Source of the DNA: Streptomyces sp. DH12
GTDB lineage: Bacteria > Actinomycetota > Actinomycetes > Streptomycetales > Streptomycetaceae
Direction of reading: 5' to 3'
Assembly: GCF_020873895.1 (NCBI RefSeq)
Contig: NZ_JAHWGT010000010.1
Location: forward strand, 124,001 to 188,000
DNA: 64,000 nt
Shown here one piece after another: positions 43,852 through 52,213 of the stretch; position 1 is the first letter of the stretch; every line of letters begins with the position of its first letter. Position numbers and translations under genes: made by a program. The notes beneath the pieces were generated by a model, which worked only from the letters and a program-made list of their open reading frames with translations, was not told where the DNA came from and ran no database searches.

Positions 43852-44385
43852 ATGGAAGCAGCACACACCGAAGCGGCCCACACGGAGGCGCCGGGGACCC
43901 CCGTGGCCGCCACCGCCCGGCTGACCGTCCACTCGCCCGACGAGATGCAGGAGCTCGGCCGCGCCCTGGCCGGGCTGCTGCGCCCCGGCGACCTCGTGAT
44001 GCTCACCGGCGAGCTGGGCGCGGGCAAGACGACCCTGACGCGCGGCCTCGGCGAGGGGCTCGGCGTGCGCGGCGCGGTCACCTCCCCGACGTTCGTCATC
44101 GCCCGCGTCCACCCCTCCCTGGTCGACGGGCCCGCCCTCGTCCACGTCGACGCCTACCGGCTGGACGGCGGCCTGGACGAGATGGAGGACCTGGACCTCG
44201 ACGTCTCGCTGCCGGACTCGGTGGTGGTCGTGGAGTGGGGCGACGGCAAGGTCGAGGAGCTGACCGAGGACCGGCTGCACGTGGTGATCGACCGGGTCGT
44301 CGGCGCGACCGACGACGACCGGCGCGAGGTCACGCTCACGGGCCTCGGCGCGCGCTGGAAGGGCACCGACCTCGCGCTGCGCTGA
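43852..44385 (+). CDS. tsaE: tRNA t6A biosynthesis ATPase TsaE
   Basis: The 177-residue ATPase works with TsaB and TsaD to form N6-threonylcarbamoyladenosine at position 37 of ANN-reading tRNAs. P-loop GELGAGKTTLTRG; switch-like TSPTFVIARVH; HVDAYRLDG and VVEWGD complete the family. A short extra N-terminus (AHTEAAHTEAPGTP) precedes it. It lies 9 bp after the hydrolase and 1.1 kb before tsaB. Confidence 0.95.
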   Translation: MEAAHTEAAHTEAPGTPVAATARLTVHSPDEMQELGRALAGLLRPGDLVMLTGELGAGKTTLTRGLGEGLGVRGAVTSPTFVIARVHPSLVDGPALVHVDAYRLDGGLDEMEDLDLDVSLPDSVVVVEWGDGKVEELTEDRLHVVIDRVVGATDDDRREVTLTGLGARWKGTDLALR

Positions 44386-44490
44386 CGTCGCGTCACTGTG
44401 CGCCCGGCCCGGCGCCGTACTTTCCGACAAGTCGTCGGCACATTGTTGCGCCGTACCTCCGAGGCGTGGTCACATGGATACCAGCCGTTG

Positions 44491-44506
44491 GTTAGGTCTA
44501 CCTAAC
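44491..44506. promoter_or_regulatory. perfect palindrome upstream of a small gene
   Basis: GTTAGGT-CT-ACCTAAC is a perfect 7-2-7 inverted repeat, 35 bp before the ATG at 44542. The half-sites TTAGGT/ACCTAA match those of DtxR/IdeR-type iron boxes, but the spacing (2 bp instead of 7) does not. It may be an operator of another kind or overlap a promoter. Confidence 0.5.
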
Positions 44507-44541
44507 TACGCTCGTCCCGCCCGTGGAGCCAGGAGGCAACC

Positions 44542-44793
44542 ATGCCGCAGCAGCAGTCGGAGCGGCCGCAGCCGTCGGACGTGTCCATGCGTGATCTGCT
44601 GGCGTCCTGCGCTGCCGCGAACGCCGTGTCCACGCCGCCGCGCCGGTCCCCCGCCGGGGACCCGGCCGAGAACCCCGCGGAGGGCGCGGCCGACGGCGTG
44701 CCCGCGGACGCGGCAGACGACGACGCCGCCACGGCCGAGGGCGCCGGCGAGCCCGCCGGGCCCCGGAAGCACCGGGCGCCCCGGGCCGCCTGA
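44542..44793 (+). CDS. small hypothetical protein
   Basis: An 83-residue protein, MPQQQSERPQPSDVSMRDLL..., with one likely helix (SMRDLLASCAAANAVS) and a disordered Ala/Asp/Glu/Pro-rich rest, ending in basic RKHRAPRAA. No family recognised. A full AGGAGG at good spacing before the ATG and GC-biased third positions support expression. It sits between tsaE and a convergent gene, with the palindrome at 44491 upstream. Confidence 0.6.
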   Translation: MPQQQSERPQPSDVSMRDLLASCAAANAVSTPPRRSPAGDPAENPAEGAADGVPADAADDDAATAEGAGEPAGPRKHRAPRAA

Positions 44794-44854
44794 GCGCGGC
44801 GCCGAGGCGCGTTCCGGGCGACGGGCCGTCCCGCCGGGGCGGCGCGGGCGGGCG

Positions 44855-45433
44855 TCAGGGGACGACGACGACCGTGGAGTTGACCGTCGCGACCGTCCAC
44901 AGCGCTTCGCCGTCGGCGCGCGCCATCCGCACCCCGCCGGTCTTGCGGGACGGGTCGGGGCTGGACATCGAGCCGTCCACGGCCGCGCTGAAGCCCACCG
45001 TCACACCGTCCACCACGGCGAACCGCACCACGTGCTCCACCTGCACCCCGTCGGAGCCGCGGACCTTGCCCGTGCGGGAGGTGACCGCGTAGGTGCCGGG
45101 TGTCGGGCTGACCGCGCTCGGCATGACCGGGAAGGTGCGCAGGACCTTCTCGTCCTCGTCGACCAGCCAGACCCGCCGGTCGGCCAGCGCGTACACGACC
45201 CGCTCGCCCGAGCCCGACCGCGGGGGCAGCGCCAGGGCGTCGGGGGCGGGCTTGCCGGCGGACCCCGGAGCGGCCGGGGCGGTCGCCGCGGACGGCGACA
45301 CGGTGCTCGACGGCTTGGTGGGGGAGCGGAGGTCGGCGGGGGCGCCGGCCGACGCCTGGTAGGCGAGGAAGCCGACCGCCGCGAGCGCCGCCGCCGTGAG
45401 CCCGGCCACGAATCCCGAGCTGCTCCTAGCCAC
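44855..45433 (-). CDS. secreted L,D-transpeptidase-like protein lacking the catalytic cysteine
   Basis: A 192-residue exported protein. Signal anchor ARSSSGFVAGLTAAALAAVGFLAY, then a Pro/Ser/Ala linker and a ~115-residue domain: RVVYALADRRVWLVDEDEKV, PTPGTYAVTSR, and GGVRMARADGEALW followed by TVATVNSTVVVVP. This follows the YkuD fold, whose active-site motif is normally HG...SHGCIR. Here the Cys position is Gly and the His is absent, so transpeptidation is unlikely. GTG at 45433 follows AGGTGGGG. It is divergent from tsaB by about 100 bp. Confidence 0.7.
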   Translation of the reverse strand: MARSSSGFVAGLTAAALAAVGFLAYQASAGAPADLRSPTKPSSTVSPSAATAPAAPGSAGKPAPDALALPPRSGSGERVVYALADRRVWLVDEDEKVLRTFPVMPSAVSPTPGTYAVTSRTGKVRGSDGVQVEHVVRFAVVDGVTVGFSAAVDGSMSSPDPSRKTGGVRMARADGEALWTVATVNSTVVVVP

Positions 45434-45535
45434 GCTGCCCCACCTCTCGTACGACGTTTCGGTGTGACGGTAGCAGCAGCGCCGGGCCGGGACCGGGGCG
45501 CCGTGCCCGCCCCGCGGGCGCCGTAGGCTGTTCGC

Positions 45536-46189
45536 GTGCTGCTGCTCGCCATGGATACCGCCACGCCCGCCGTCACCGTCGCCCTGCACGACGGGCGGTC
45601 CGTCCTCGCCCGGTCGCACCAGGTCGACGCCCGGCGCCACGGGGAGCTGCTGCTCCCCGCCGTCCACCGGGTGCTGGGCGACGCGGGCCTCGGCGTCGAC
45701 GCCGTCACGGACGTCGTCGTGGGGGTCGGCCCCGGCCCGTACACCGGGCTGCGCGTCGGCCTCGTCACGGCCGCCACCTTCGCCTCCGCGCTGGGCGTCC
45801 CCGTCCACGGGGTGTGCACCCTCGACGGGCTGGCGTACGCCTCCGGGATCGACGAGCCGTTCGTGGTCGCCACGGACGCCCGTCGCAAGGAGGTCTACTG
45901 GGCCCGGTACGACGACTCCCGCACCCGCGTCACCGACCCGTCCGTCGACCGGCCCGCCGACATCGCCGAGCAGGTGGCCGGCCTCCCCGCGGTCGGCGCG
46001 GGCGCGCGGTTGTACGCCGAGGTCTTCCCCGATGCCCGCGACCCCGAGCACCAGTCGGCGGCCGCGCTGGCCGCGCTGGCGGCCGAGCGGCTCGCGGCGG
46101 GGGAGCGGCTGCTGGAGCCCCTGCCCCTGTACCTGCGCCGGCCCGACGCCCAGGTGCCGAAGAACTACAAGGTGGTCACGCCCCGGTGA
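45536..46189 (+). CDS. tsaB: tRNA t6A biosynthesis protein TsaB
   Basis: The 217-residue ASKHA-fold scaffold partners TsaD. MLLLAMDTATPAVTVALHDG, ARRHGELLLPAVHRVL and VGVGPGPYTGLRVGL are conserved; it lacks the metal His pair of TsaD, as expected. GTG start at 45536. The GTG of rimI overlaps its stop (GTGA), so tsaB-rimI-tsaD are coupled. Confidence 0.95.
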   Translation: MLLLAMDTATPAVTVALHDGRSVLARSHQVDARRHGELLLPAVHRVLGDAGLGVDAVTDVVVGVGPGPYTGLRVGLVTAATFASALGVPVHGVCTLDGLAYASGIDEPFVVATDARRKEVYWARYDDSRTRVTDPSVDRPADIAEQVAGLPAVGAGARLYAEVFPDARDPEHQSAAALAALAAERLAAGERLLEPLPLYLRRPDAQVPKNYKVVTPR

Positions 46190-46845
46190 CCGGCCCCGTG
46201 CTGCGCGAGATGCGCTGGTGGGACATCGCACCGGTGCTGGAGCTGGAACGGGAGCTGTTCCCCGAGGACGCCTGGTCGGAGGGGATGTTCTGGTCGGAGC
46301 TGGCCCATGCCCGCGGGCCGGGCGCCACCCGCCGGTACGTCGTCGCCGAGGACGCGGGCGGGCGGATCGCCGGGTACGGGGGGCTCGCGGCGGCGGGCGG
46401 GCTCGGCGACGTCCAGACCATCGCGGTCGCCCGCGCGCACTGGGGCAGCGGCCTCGGCGCCCGGCTGCTGACCGAGCTCCTGCACCACGCCACCTCCTTC
46501 GAGTGCGAGGAGGTGCTGCTGGAGGTCCGCGTGGACAACACCCGGGCCCAGCGGCTGTACGAGCGCTTCGGCTTCGAGCCGATCGGCTTCCGCCGCGGCT
46601 ACTACCAGCCGGGCAACGTCGACGCGCTGGTGATGCGCCTGCCCCTGCACGAGACCCGCCCGGCCGCGGGGACACCCGAGCCGCCCGGAACACCCGAGCC
46701 GAGCGAGGCATCCGAGCCCGTCGAGACACCCGAGCGGGTCGAGACACCCGAGCGGGTCGAGACACCCGAGCGGGTCGAGACATCCGAGACCACCGAGACA
46801 CCCGAGCCCACCGAGACACCTGAGAGCGTTGAGACCCATGGCTGA
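46186..46845 (+). CDS. rimI: ribosomal-protein S18 alanine N-acetyltransferase, with repeat tail
   Basis: A 219-residue GNAT acetyltransferase. The first ~150 residues are Rim[21 protein letters not shown], the acetyl-CoA loop [17 protein letters not shown], and [20 protein letters not shown]. The rest is a Thr/Pro/Glu tail of tandem ETPERV-like units, coded by an 18-bp repeat around 46725-46780, not found in typical ~150-residue RimI. Starts GTG 46186, overlapping tsaB; ends 8 bp inside tsaD. Confidence 0.92.
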   Translation: MTGPVLREMRWWDIAPVLELERELFPEDAWSEGMFWSELAHARGPGATRRYVVAEDAGGRIAGYGGLAAAGGLGDVQTIAVARAHWGSGLGARLLTELLHHATSFECEEVLLEVRVDNTRAQRLYERFGFEPIGFRRGYYQPGNVDALVMRLPLHETRPAAGTPEPPGTPEPSEASEPVETPERVETPERVETPERVETSETTETPEPTETPESVETHG

Positions 46846-47935
46846 CGAACCCCTCGTCCTCGGTATCGAGACGTCCTGCGACGAGACCGGCGTCGGCATC
46901 GTCCGCGGCACCACGCTGCTCGCGAACGCCGTCGCGTCGAGCGTGGACACGCACGCCCGCTTCGGCGGCGTCGTCCCCGAGATCGCCTCCCGCGCGCACC
47001 TGGAGGCCATGGTCCCCACCATCGAGCGCGCCCTGGAGGACGCCGGCGTCTCCCCGCGCGACCTCGACGGCGTCGCGGTCACCGCGGGCCCCGGCCTCGC
47101 GGGCGCGCTGCTGGTGGGCGTCTCGGCGGCGAAGGCGTACGCGTACGCGCTCGGCAAGCCGCTGTACGGGGTCAACCACCTCGCCTCGCACATCTGCGTC
47201 GACCAGCTGGAGCACGGCCCGCTGCCCGAGCCGACGATGGCGCTGCTCGTCAGCGGCGGCCACTCCTCGCTCCTCCTCGCGCCCGACATCACCGCCGACG
47301 TCCGCCCGATGGGAGCGACCATCGACGACGCGGCGGGCGAGGCGTTCGACAAGGTCGCGCGGCTGCTGGACCTGGGCTTCCCGGGCGGCCCCGTCATCGA
47401 CCGGCTCGCCCGGGAGGGCGACCCGGAGGCCATCGCCTTCCCGCGCGGGCTCACCGGGTCGCGCGACCCCGCGTACGACTTCTCCTTCTCCGGGCTCAAG
47501 ACCGCCGTGGCCCGCTGGGTGGAGGCCAAGCGGAAGGCGGGCGAGGAGGTCCCCGTGCGGGACGTCGCCGCCTCCTTCCAGGAGGCCGTGGTGGACGTCC
47601 TCACCCGCAAGGCCGTCCGGGCCTGCAAGGACCAGGGCGTCGACCACCTGATGATCGGCGGCGGCGTGGCGGCCAACTCCCGGCTGCGGGCGCTCGCGGA
47701 GGAGCGCTGCGAGCGCGCCGGCATCCGGCTGCGGGTGCCGCGCCCGGGCCTGTGCACCGACAACGGCGCGATGGTGGCGGCGCTCGGCGCCGAGATGGTC
47801 GCCCGCAACCGGCCCGCCTCGGACCTGGAGCTCTCCGCGGACTCGTCGCTGCCGGTGACGGACCCGCACGTCCCGGGCCACGACCACGGCCACGACCATC
47901 TGCACGAGATCAGCAAGGAGAACCTCTACCCGTGA
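46838..47935 (+). CDS. tsaD: tRNA t6A threonylcarbamoyltransferase TsaD
   Basis: The 365-residue catalytic subunit transfers the threonylcarbamoyl group to A37 of t[16 protein letters not shown] opens the ASKHA fold, the metal His pair is in [13 protein letters not shown], and [12 protein letters not shown] and [11 protein letters not shown] are conserved. The C-terminal ~15 residues are His-rich ([14 protein letters not shown]). I chose ATG at 46838 ([13 protein letters not shown]); a TTG at 46829 is in frame. It overlaps rimI by 8 bp. Confidence 0.96.
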   Translation: MADEPLVLGIETSCDETGVGIVRGTTLLANAVASSVDTHARFGGVVPEIASRAHLEAMVPTIERALEDAGVSPRDLDGVAVTAGPGLAGALLVGVSAAKAYAYALGKPLYGVNHLASHICVDQLEHGPLPEPTMALLVSGGHSSLLLAPDITADVRPMGATIDDAAGEAFDKVARLLDLGFPGGPVIDRLAREGDPEAIAFPRGLTGSRDPAYDFSFSGLKTAVARWVEAKRKAGEEVPVRDVAASFQEAVVDVLTRKAVRACKDQGVDHLMIGGGVAANSRLRALAEERCERAGIRLRVPRPGLCTDNGAMVAALGAEMVARNRPASDLELSADSSLPVTDPHVPGHDHGHDHLHEISKENLYP

Positions 47936-48276
47936 CGGTCACCCTGATGTGGGAGGCCCGGGCGGTGCCCGGCCGGGGCGCCGAGCTCCTGGAGTGGGCC
48001 CGCGCGCAGCGGCTGGCCGCCCGGCCGCTGCGCCGCGAGACGTTCACCGCGCCGCAGGACCGGGTGCTGGTCCTGACCTGGTGGGAGACGCCGGAGGAGC
48101 CCCCCGGGCAGTCCCCGCAGGTCCCCGGGCGGTCCCCGCAGGCCCCCGGGCGGTCCTCCGAGCCCGCCGGGCGGTCCCGGGCGTACCCGGAGCTGCCCGA
48201 GCTGCCGGAGCCGCCCGCGGAGCTGGTGACCCGCCCGGTCCACCGCTGGCGGTTCGCCTCGCACGGCGTCGACTGA
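47932..48276 (+). CDS. small hypothetical protein after tsaD
   Basis: A 114-residue protein starting [20 protein letters not shown] from GTG 47932, whose GTGA overlaps the tsaD stop. The start and spacing are typical of coupled translation. The N-terminal half has the look of a dimeric alpha-beta barrel (ABM-like) domain. The middle has a repeat of PGRSPQ type, and the end is [12 protein letters not shown]. No function is assigned. Being the last gene of the tsaB operon suggests co-expression with it. Confidence 0.65.
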   Translation: MTVTLMWEARAVPGRGAELLEWARAQRLAARPLRRETFTAPQDRVLVLTWWETPEEPPGQSPQVPGRSPQAPGRSSEPAGRSRAYPELPELPEPPAELVTRPVHRWRFASHGVD

Positions 48277-48379
48277 CCCCGCCCGGATCCCCTCGGAGCG
48301 GCTCCCGGCCCGGTGCACCCTCCACACCGTTCCCCCGAACGAGTGAACCGCGGGGGTGTGTTTCCGCATCCACCGTCAT

Positions 48380-49285
48380 GTGAACAGGACGACGGTGAAG
48401 GTGGCGGCGCTGTCCGCCCTGGTGGCGGCGGGACTCGCGGCGGGCTGCACGGCCGGCGGCGGCGGCCCGGCCCCGAGGCCGGGCCACGACGGGACGGCCG
48501 CCGCCCCCACGCCCCCCGCCGAGGGGACCGGGGCCGGGACCGGGAGCGCTGGTGCGGACGGGGCGGGCGAGGCCGGTCCGCCCGACGCGGCGCAGCGGGC
48601 CGCCGCGTACCGCAAGTGGGGCCTGGAGCCGCTGCCCGCGCCGCCCGCCCCGCCCGCGGTGAAGCCGGTCAGGACCGTCCGCACCGGCGCCGAGCGGGTG
48701 CCCGTCATCAGCGACGTCCCGACGAAGGACAAGGTCGTCTTCCTCACCATCGACGACGGCGCGGAGAAGGACCCGAAGTTCGCCGAGATGATGCGGGACC
48801 TCGGCGTGCCCTTCACGATGTTCCTCACCGACTCCGCGATACGCGGCGACCACGGCTACTTCAGGCCGCTCGCGGCCCTCGGCAACGGCGTCGCCAACCA
48901 CACGCTGACCCACCCGAACCTGCGCACCCTCGGCGCCGGGGAGCAGCAGCGCGAGATCTGCGGGCAGCAGCGGAGGCTGGAGGAGGCGTACGGCACCGCC
49001 CCCCGGCTGTTCCGCCCGCCCTACGGCAACTGGAACGAGGACACCCGCGCCGCCGCCGCCCGCTGCGGGGTCGACGCGATCGTCCTGTGGCGCGAGTCCA
49101 TGCAGATCACCGACATGCAGTACCAGCGCGGCGACCGGAAGCTGCGCCCGGGCGACATCGTCCTCGCCCACTTCCGCGGCCCGGCCGACCTCAAGGGGAA
49201 GACCATGACGGAGATGACCGCGAACCTCCTGCGGCGGATACACGAGCAGGGCTTCGCCGTGGCCCGCCTGGAGGACTACGTGTGA
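48380..49285 (+). CDS. polysaccharide deacetylase lipoprotein (copy 1)
   Basis: A 301-residue exported protein: short signal with lipobox LAAGC, a Gly/Pro/Ala linker, then a polysaccharide deacetylase (NodB-type, CE4) domain. Motifs: TIDDGAEKDPKF (Asp pair), the metal His pair in NHTLTHPN, and FRPPYGNWNEDTRA. It acts outside the membrane on N-acetylated glycans, perhaps peptidoglycan. Start GTG 48380 is uncertain; GTG 48395 behind AGGA is the alternative. It is a paralogue of the gene at 51019, with shared AVKP, VPTKDKV/VPTKERI and EEQQREICGQQ-type segments. Confidence 0.85.
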   Translation: MNRTTVKVAALSALVAAGLAAGCTAGGGGPAPRPGHDGTAAAPTPPAEGTGAGTGSAGADGAGEAGPPDAAQRAAAYRKWGLEPLPAPPAPPAVKPVRTVRTGAERVPVISDVPTKDKVVFLTIDDGAEKDPKFAEMMRDLGVPFTMFLTDSAIRGDHGYFRPLAALGNGVANHTLTHPNLRTLGAGEQQREICGQQRRLEEAYGTAPRLFRPPYGNWNEDTRAAAARCGVDAIVLWRESMQITDMQYQRGDRKLRPGDIVLAHFRGPADLKGKTMTEMTANLLRRIHEQGFAVARLEDYV

Positions 49286-49702
49286 CCCGGCCGCCCGCCG
49301 GACCCCGGTGAGGGGTACCGGCCACCCGCGACCTGGCCCCGGCCCGTGCCGTCCCCTCCTGACCTCCTGCCCCCGCCGCCTCCGCCGCCGCACCTGCGGA
49401 GCCGGCCCGACCGTGCCGCGCTGCTCGCCGACCGCGACTCGTCCGGTGGGCCGCCGTGGACCGCGGCCCGGGGCACGACGCCCGGCACCGCGCCGCCCGG
49501 AGCCCGACCCGGCTGCTCGGGTCGTTCGCGCCGGGCGCGGCGGGCCTGGCCCTGTGCGTCGGCGTGCCGGCGGCGGCCCGGCCCGGCACGACGACCCACC
49601 CGGAGGTCGCCCACGGGGTGGGCGCCGGGCTCCTGCCGCGGGTGCGCGGGCTCGCCGGCGGGGCGAGAGCCGTGGCCCACCGCCGGGCGGCCGTACGGCT
49701 GC
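49286..49702. other. 417-bp region without a convincing gene
   Basis: Between the deacetylase and the methyltransferase (both ending here) lies GC-rich sequence with a weak open frame (LLGSFAPGAAGLALCVGVPA near 49520) lacking start and family similarity. It may be remnant or noncoding DNA. Confidence 0.5.
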
Positions 49703-50926
49703 TCAGTCCCGCCCGGCCGGCGTCGCCGGCCTCCCGACCAGCATCGTCGGAGCGCCCGCCACACGCGTGAGGAAGACCGTCGCGGAGTTCGGCCCCTTCG
49801 GTCCGACCTTGCGGCGCAGCTCCTCCGGCACCACCGCCGAACCGCGCTTCTTCACGGTGAGGACGCCCACCTCGCGCTCCCGCAGCAGCGCCTTCAGCCG
49901 CTTCAGGTGGAACGGCAGCACGTCCGTGATCTCGTACGCGGTCGCGTACGGCGTCGGGCGCAGCTCGTCGGCGGTGACGTAGGCGATCGTCTCGTCGACG
50001 AGCCCGCCGCCCACCGCGCGGACGACCTCCGCGACCAGGTGCGCCCGGATCACGGCGCCGTCCGGCTCGTACAGGTAGCGGCCCACCGGTCGGACCGGCG
50101 GGGCGGGCGGCGGCGCTGACACGGCGAGCGACGCGCCGGACGGCAGCAGGGTCGCGCGGACGGAGCCGGGGGACGTGCCGAACCACAGCACGGCCTCCTT
50201 CACGTCGCCGCCGTCCGAGATCCACTCGGCCTCGGCCTCCGGGGGGATCACCTCGTGCGGGATGCCCGGCGCGATCTTCAGCGCGGCGTGCGGGGCCCGG
50301 CGCGCGGTGTCGATCGCCCAGGACAGGGGCGGGGAGTACGCCTCCGGGTCGAAGATCCGCCCGCCGCCCCGGCCCCGGCCGCCCGTCGCCGTGCCGCGCC
50401 GGGCGGGGTCAACGAAGACGGCGTCGTACGGGGAGGCGTCGACCTCCGTGACGTCGGCGCAGCGCACCTCGACCAGCTCCGCGAGGCCGAGCACCTCGGC
50501 GTTGGCGCGGGCGACGGCCGCCGTGAGCGGGTCGCGGTCGACGGCGAGGACCCGGACGCCGGCGCGGGCGAGGGCGAGCGCGTCGCCGCCGACGCCGCAG
50601 CACAGGTCGGCGACGGACCGGACGCCGAGCCGGGCGAAGGAGGCCGCCCGGTGCTCGGCGACGGACCTGCGGGTGGACTGCTCGACGCCGTTCGGGGTGA
50701 AGAACATCCGGTACGCGTCGTCCGCGCCGAACTTCGCCACCGCCCGCTGCCGCAGCCGGGCCTGCCCGAGGGCGGCCGAGACCAGCTCGGCCGGGTGGTC
50801 GCGGCGCAGTCGCGAGGCGACGGCCAGCTCGCGCGCGGGGTCGTAGTGGCGCAGTTCGGTGAGGAGCGCGTGGCCCTCGGGGGTGCGGAGCGCGGAGAAG
50901 GCGGCGAGATCGGTCACCCGCCCCAT
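49703..50926 (-). CDS. class I SAM-dependent methyltransferase with THUMP-like domain
   Basis: A 407-residue protein: N-terminal helical region (MGRVTDLAAFSALRTPEGHA), a Rossmann methyltransferase domain with SAM motif VADLCCGVGGDALALA, acidic AVDRD and catalytic-type VDPARRG, then a C-terminal THUMP-like domain (TVKKRGSAVVPEELRRKV). Family members are thought to modify tRNA or rRNA; the target is unknown. I chose ATG at 50926; the frame runs 46 codons further upstream without similarity. It is divergent from the second deacetylase by 92 bp and convergent with the first. Confidence 0.85.
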   Translation of the reverse strand: MGRVTDLAAFSALRTPEGHALLTELRHYDPARELAVASRLRRDHPAELVSAALGQARLRQRAVAKFGADDAYRMFFTPNGVEQSTRRSVAEHRAASFARLGVRSVADLCCGVGGDALALARAGVRVLAVDRDPLTAAVARANAEVLGLAELVEVRCADVTEVDASPYDAVFVDPARRGTATGGRGRGGGRIFDPEAYSPPLSWAIDTARRAPHAALKIAPGIPHEVIPPEAEAEWISDGGDVKEAVLWFGTSPGSVRATLLPSGASLAVSAPPPAPPVRPVGRYLYEPDGAVIRAHLVAEVVRAVGGGLVDETIAYVTADELRPTPYATAYEITDVLPFHLKRLKALLREREVGVLTVKKRGSAVVPEELRRKVGPKGPNSATVFLTRVAGAPTMLVGRPATPAGRD

Positions 50927-51018
50927 TCTCGTCCAGTGTGGTCCAGGCGGGGGATGGTGCGGGTGCGGCGGCGGTGTCGCCCGTGCCGGGGGCCGGTGCG
51001 CTGACAGGATGCGGCGCC

Positions 51019-51975
51019 ATGCAGCTAGTACGACAAAGGCGTCCATCGTCAGGTAATCGGACACGGCTGGGGGTCGCCGCCGCCCTGCTCTTCGCGGTCC
51101 TCGCCACGGCCTGCGGGGGCGAGGTGCGGCCCTCGGCCCAGGCGCAGGGCGAGACCGGGCTCCCCGACCGGCAGGGCAGGGCGGGAGCCGAGGCGGGGCA
51201 GGCGCAGCCGCGGACCGCGTCCGGGGCCCTCACCGCCTACGTCGACCGCTTCCGGCGCACCCAGGCGGCGCGGGCCGCCGCCGCCCGGCGGTGGGGGCTC
51301 AAGCAGACCCCGCTCCTGCCGCCCGCGCCGCCCGCGGTGAAGCCGGAGATCACCTTCCGCAAGGGCTTCGAGGTGGGCGACCCGTCCCTCCCGCCGGTCT
51401 TCACCACCGTCCCGACCAAGGAGCGGATCGTCTTCCTGACGATCGACGACGGGGCCGAGAAGGACCCGGAGCTGCTGCGCATGATGGCCGAGCTGGACAT
51501 CCCGTACAGCGCCTTCCTCAGCGACTACCTGGCCAAGGAGGACTACGCCTACTTCGCGCGGATGCGGGACCGGGGCGTGGCCCTGCACAACCACACCCTC
51601 AACCACCGCTACATGCCCGCGCTCGACTACGAGGAGCAGCGGCGCGAGATCTGCGGCCAGCAGGACACCCTGGAGAAGCGCTTCGGCACGCGCCCCACCC
51701 TCTTCCGCCCGCCCTACGGGAACTACGACGCGGACACGCTGCGCGCCGCCCGGTCCTGCGGGATCAAGGCGGTGCCGCTGTGGACCGCCGAGGCGTTCCC
51801 CGACCGCATGGAGTGGCGGGAGTGGGACCGCGACCTGCACCCCGGCGACATCGTCCTCACCCACTTCCGGGGGCGCGGCGACTGGAAGGGGTCGATGGCC
51901 GACATGGTGCGCCGCGCCATGGACACCATCACGGCGCGCGGGTACGCCGTGGCCCGGCTGGAGGACTACGTCTGA
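51019..51975 (+). CDS. polysaccharide deacetylase lipoprotein (copy 2)
   Basis: A 318-residue exported protein. Signal with lipobox LATAC, then a linker and a helical segment (YVDRFRRTQAARAAAARRWGL), then a CE4 deacetylase domain: TIDDGAEKDPEL, NHTLNHRY and FRPPYGNYDADTLR. The second His motif ends NHRY rather than NHPN, so the metal site is slightly altered. AGGA lies 9 bp before the ATG. It is the paralogue of 48380-49285, likely from a duplication. Confidence 0.87.
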   Translation: MQLVRQRRPSSGNRTRLGVAAALLFAVLATACGGEVRPSAQAQGETGLPDRQGRAGAEAGQAQPRTASGALTAYVDRFRRTQAARAAAARRWGLKQTPLLPPAPPAVKPEITFRKGFEVGDPSLPPVFTTVPTKERIVFLTIDDGAEKDPELLRMMAELDIPYSAFLSDYLAKEDYAYFARMRDRGVALHNHTLNHRYMPALDYEEQRREICGQQDTLEKRFGTRPTLFRPPYGNYDADTLRAARSCGIKAVPLWTAEAFPDRMEWREWDRDLHPGDIVLTHFRGRGDWKGSMADMVRRAMDTITARGYAVARLEDYV

Positions 51976-52040
51976 CCCCCCGCCCCACCCGTGATCCTCT
52001 TCGTACGCACGTGCGAGCTGAGGCGGCGCGCGGCGGGTCA

Positions 52041-52067
52041 TTGGCACTCCGCTTGACCGAGTGCTAA
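52041..52067. promoter_or_regulatory. CIRCE element 1 (HrcA operator)
   Basis: TTGGCACTC-N9-GAGTGCTAA (52041-52049 and 52059-52067) matches the CIRCE consensus TTAGCACTC-N9-GAGTGCTAA with one change. It overlaps the -35 region of the groES promoter. HrcA binding here represses the operon when chaperones are abundant. Confidence 0.93.
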
Positions 52068-52082
52068 TCGCGGTCATAGTCT
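52053..52082 (+). promoter_or_regulatory. groES promoter
   Basis: TTGACC (52053-52058), an 18-bp spacer and TAGTCT (52077-52082) fit a principal-sigma promoter. The two CIRCE elements flank it, one across the -35 and one just after the -10. Confidence 0.65.
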
Positions 52083-52087
52083 CAGGT

Positions 52088-52114
52088 CTGGCACTCCCCA
52101 CCGGAGAGTGCCAA
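52088..52114. promoter_or_regulatory. CIRCE element 2 (HrcA operator)
   Basis: CTGGCACTC-N9-GAGTGCCAA (52088-52096 and 52106-52114) is a second 9-9-9 palindrome, 20 bp after the first and near the probable transcription start. Two operators would give tight repression. Confidence 0.9.
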
Positions 52115-52213
52115 CACAGCGACGGGCAGGTCCGGCACCCGCGACGACGGATCGACCTGGTCGCCACCTCAGACAGTTGACCCCGTGAGATCTCCGAAGG
52201 GGGAGGTCGGATC

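Noticed and set aside
44491-44506. Calling this palindrome a DtxR/IdeR iron box
   Set aside because: Half-sites fit but the 2-bp spacing does not match the 19-bp consensus, so only an operator of unknown type is claimed.
49456-49770. 104-codon plus-strand frame in the gap after the first deacetylase
   Set aside because: No ribosome site, codon bias or recognisable family; runs into the methyltransferase on the other strand.
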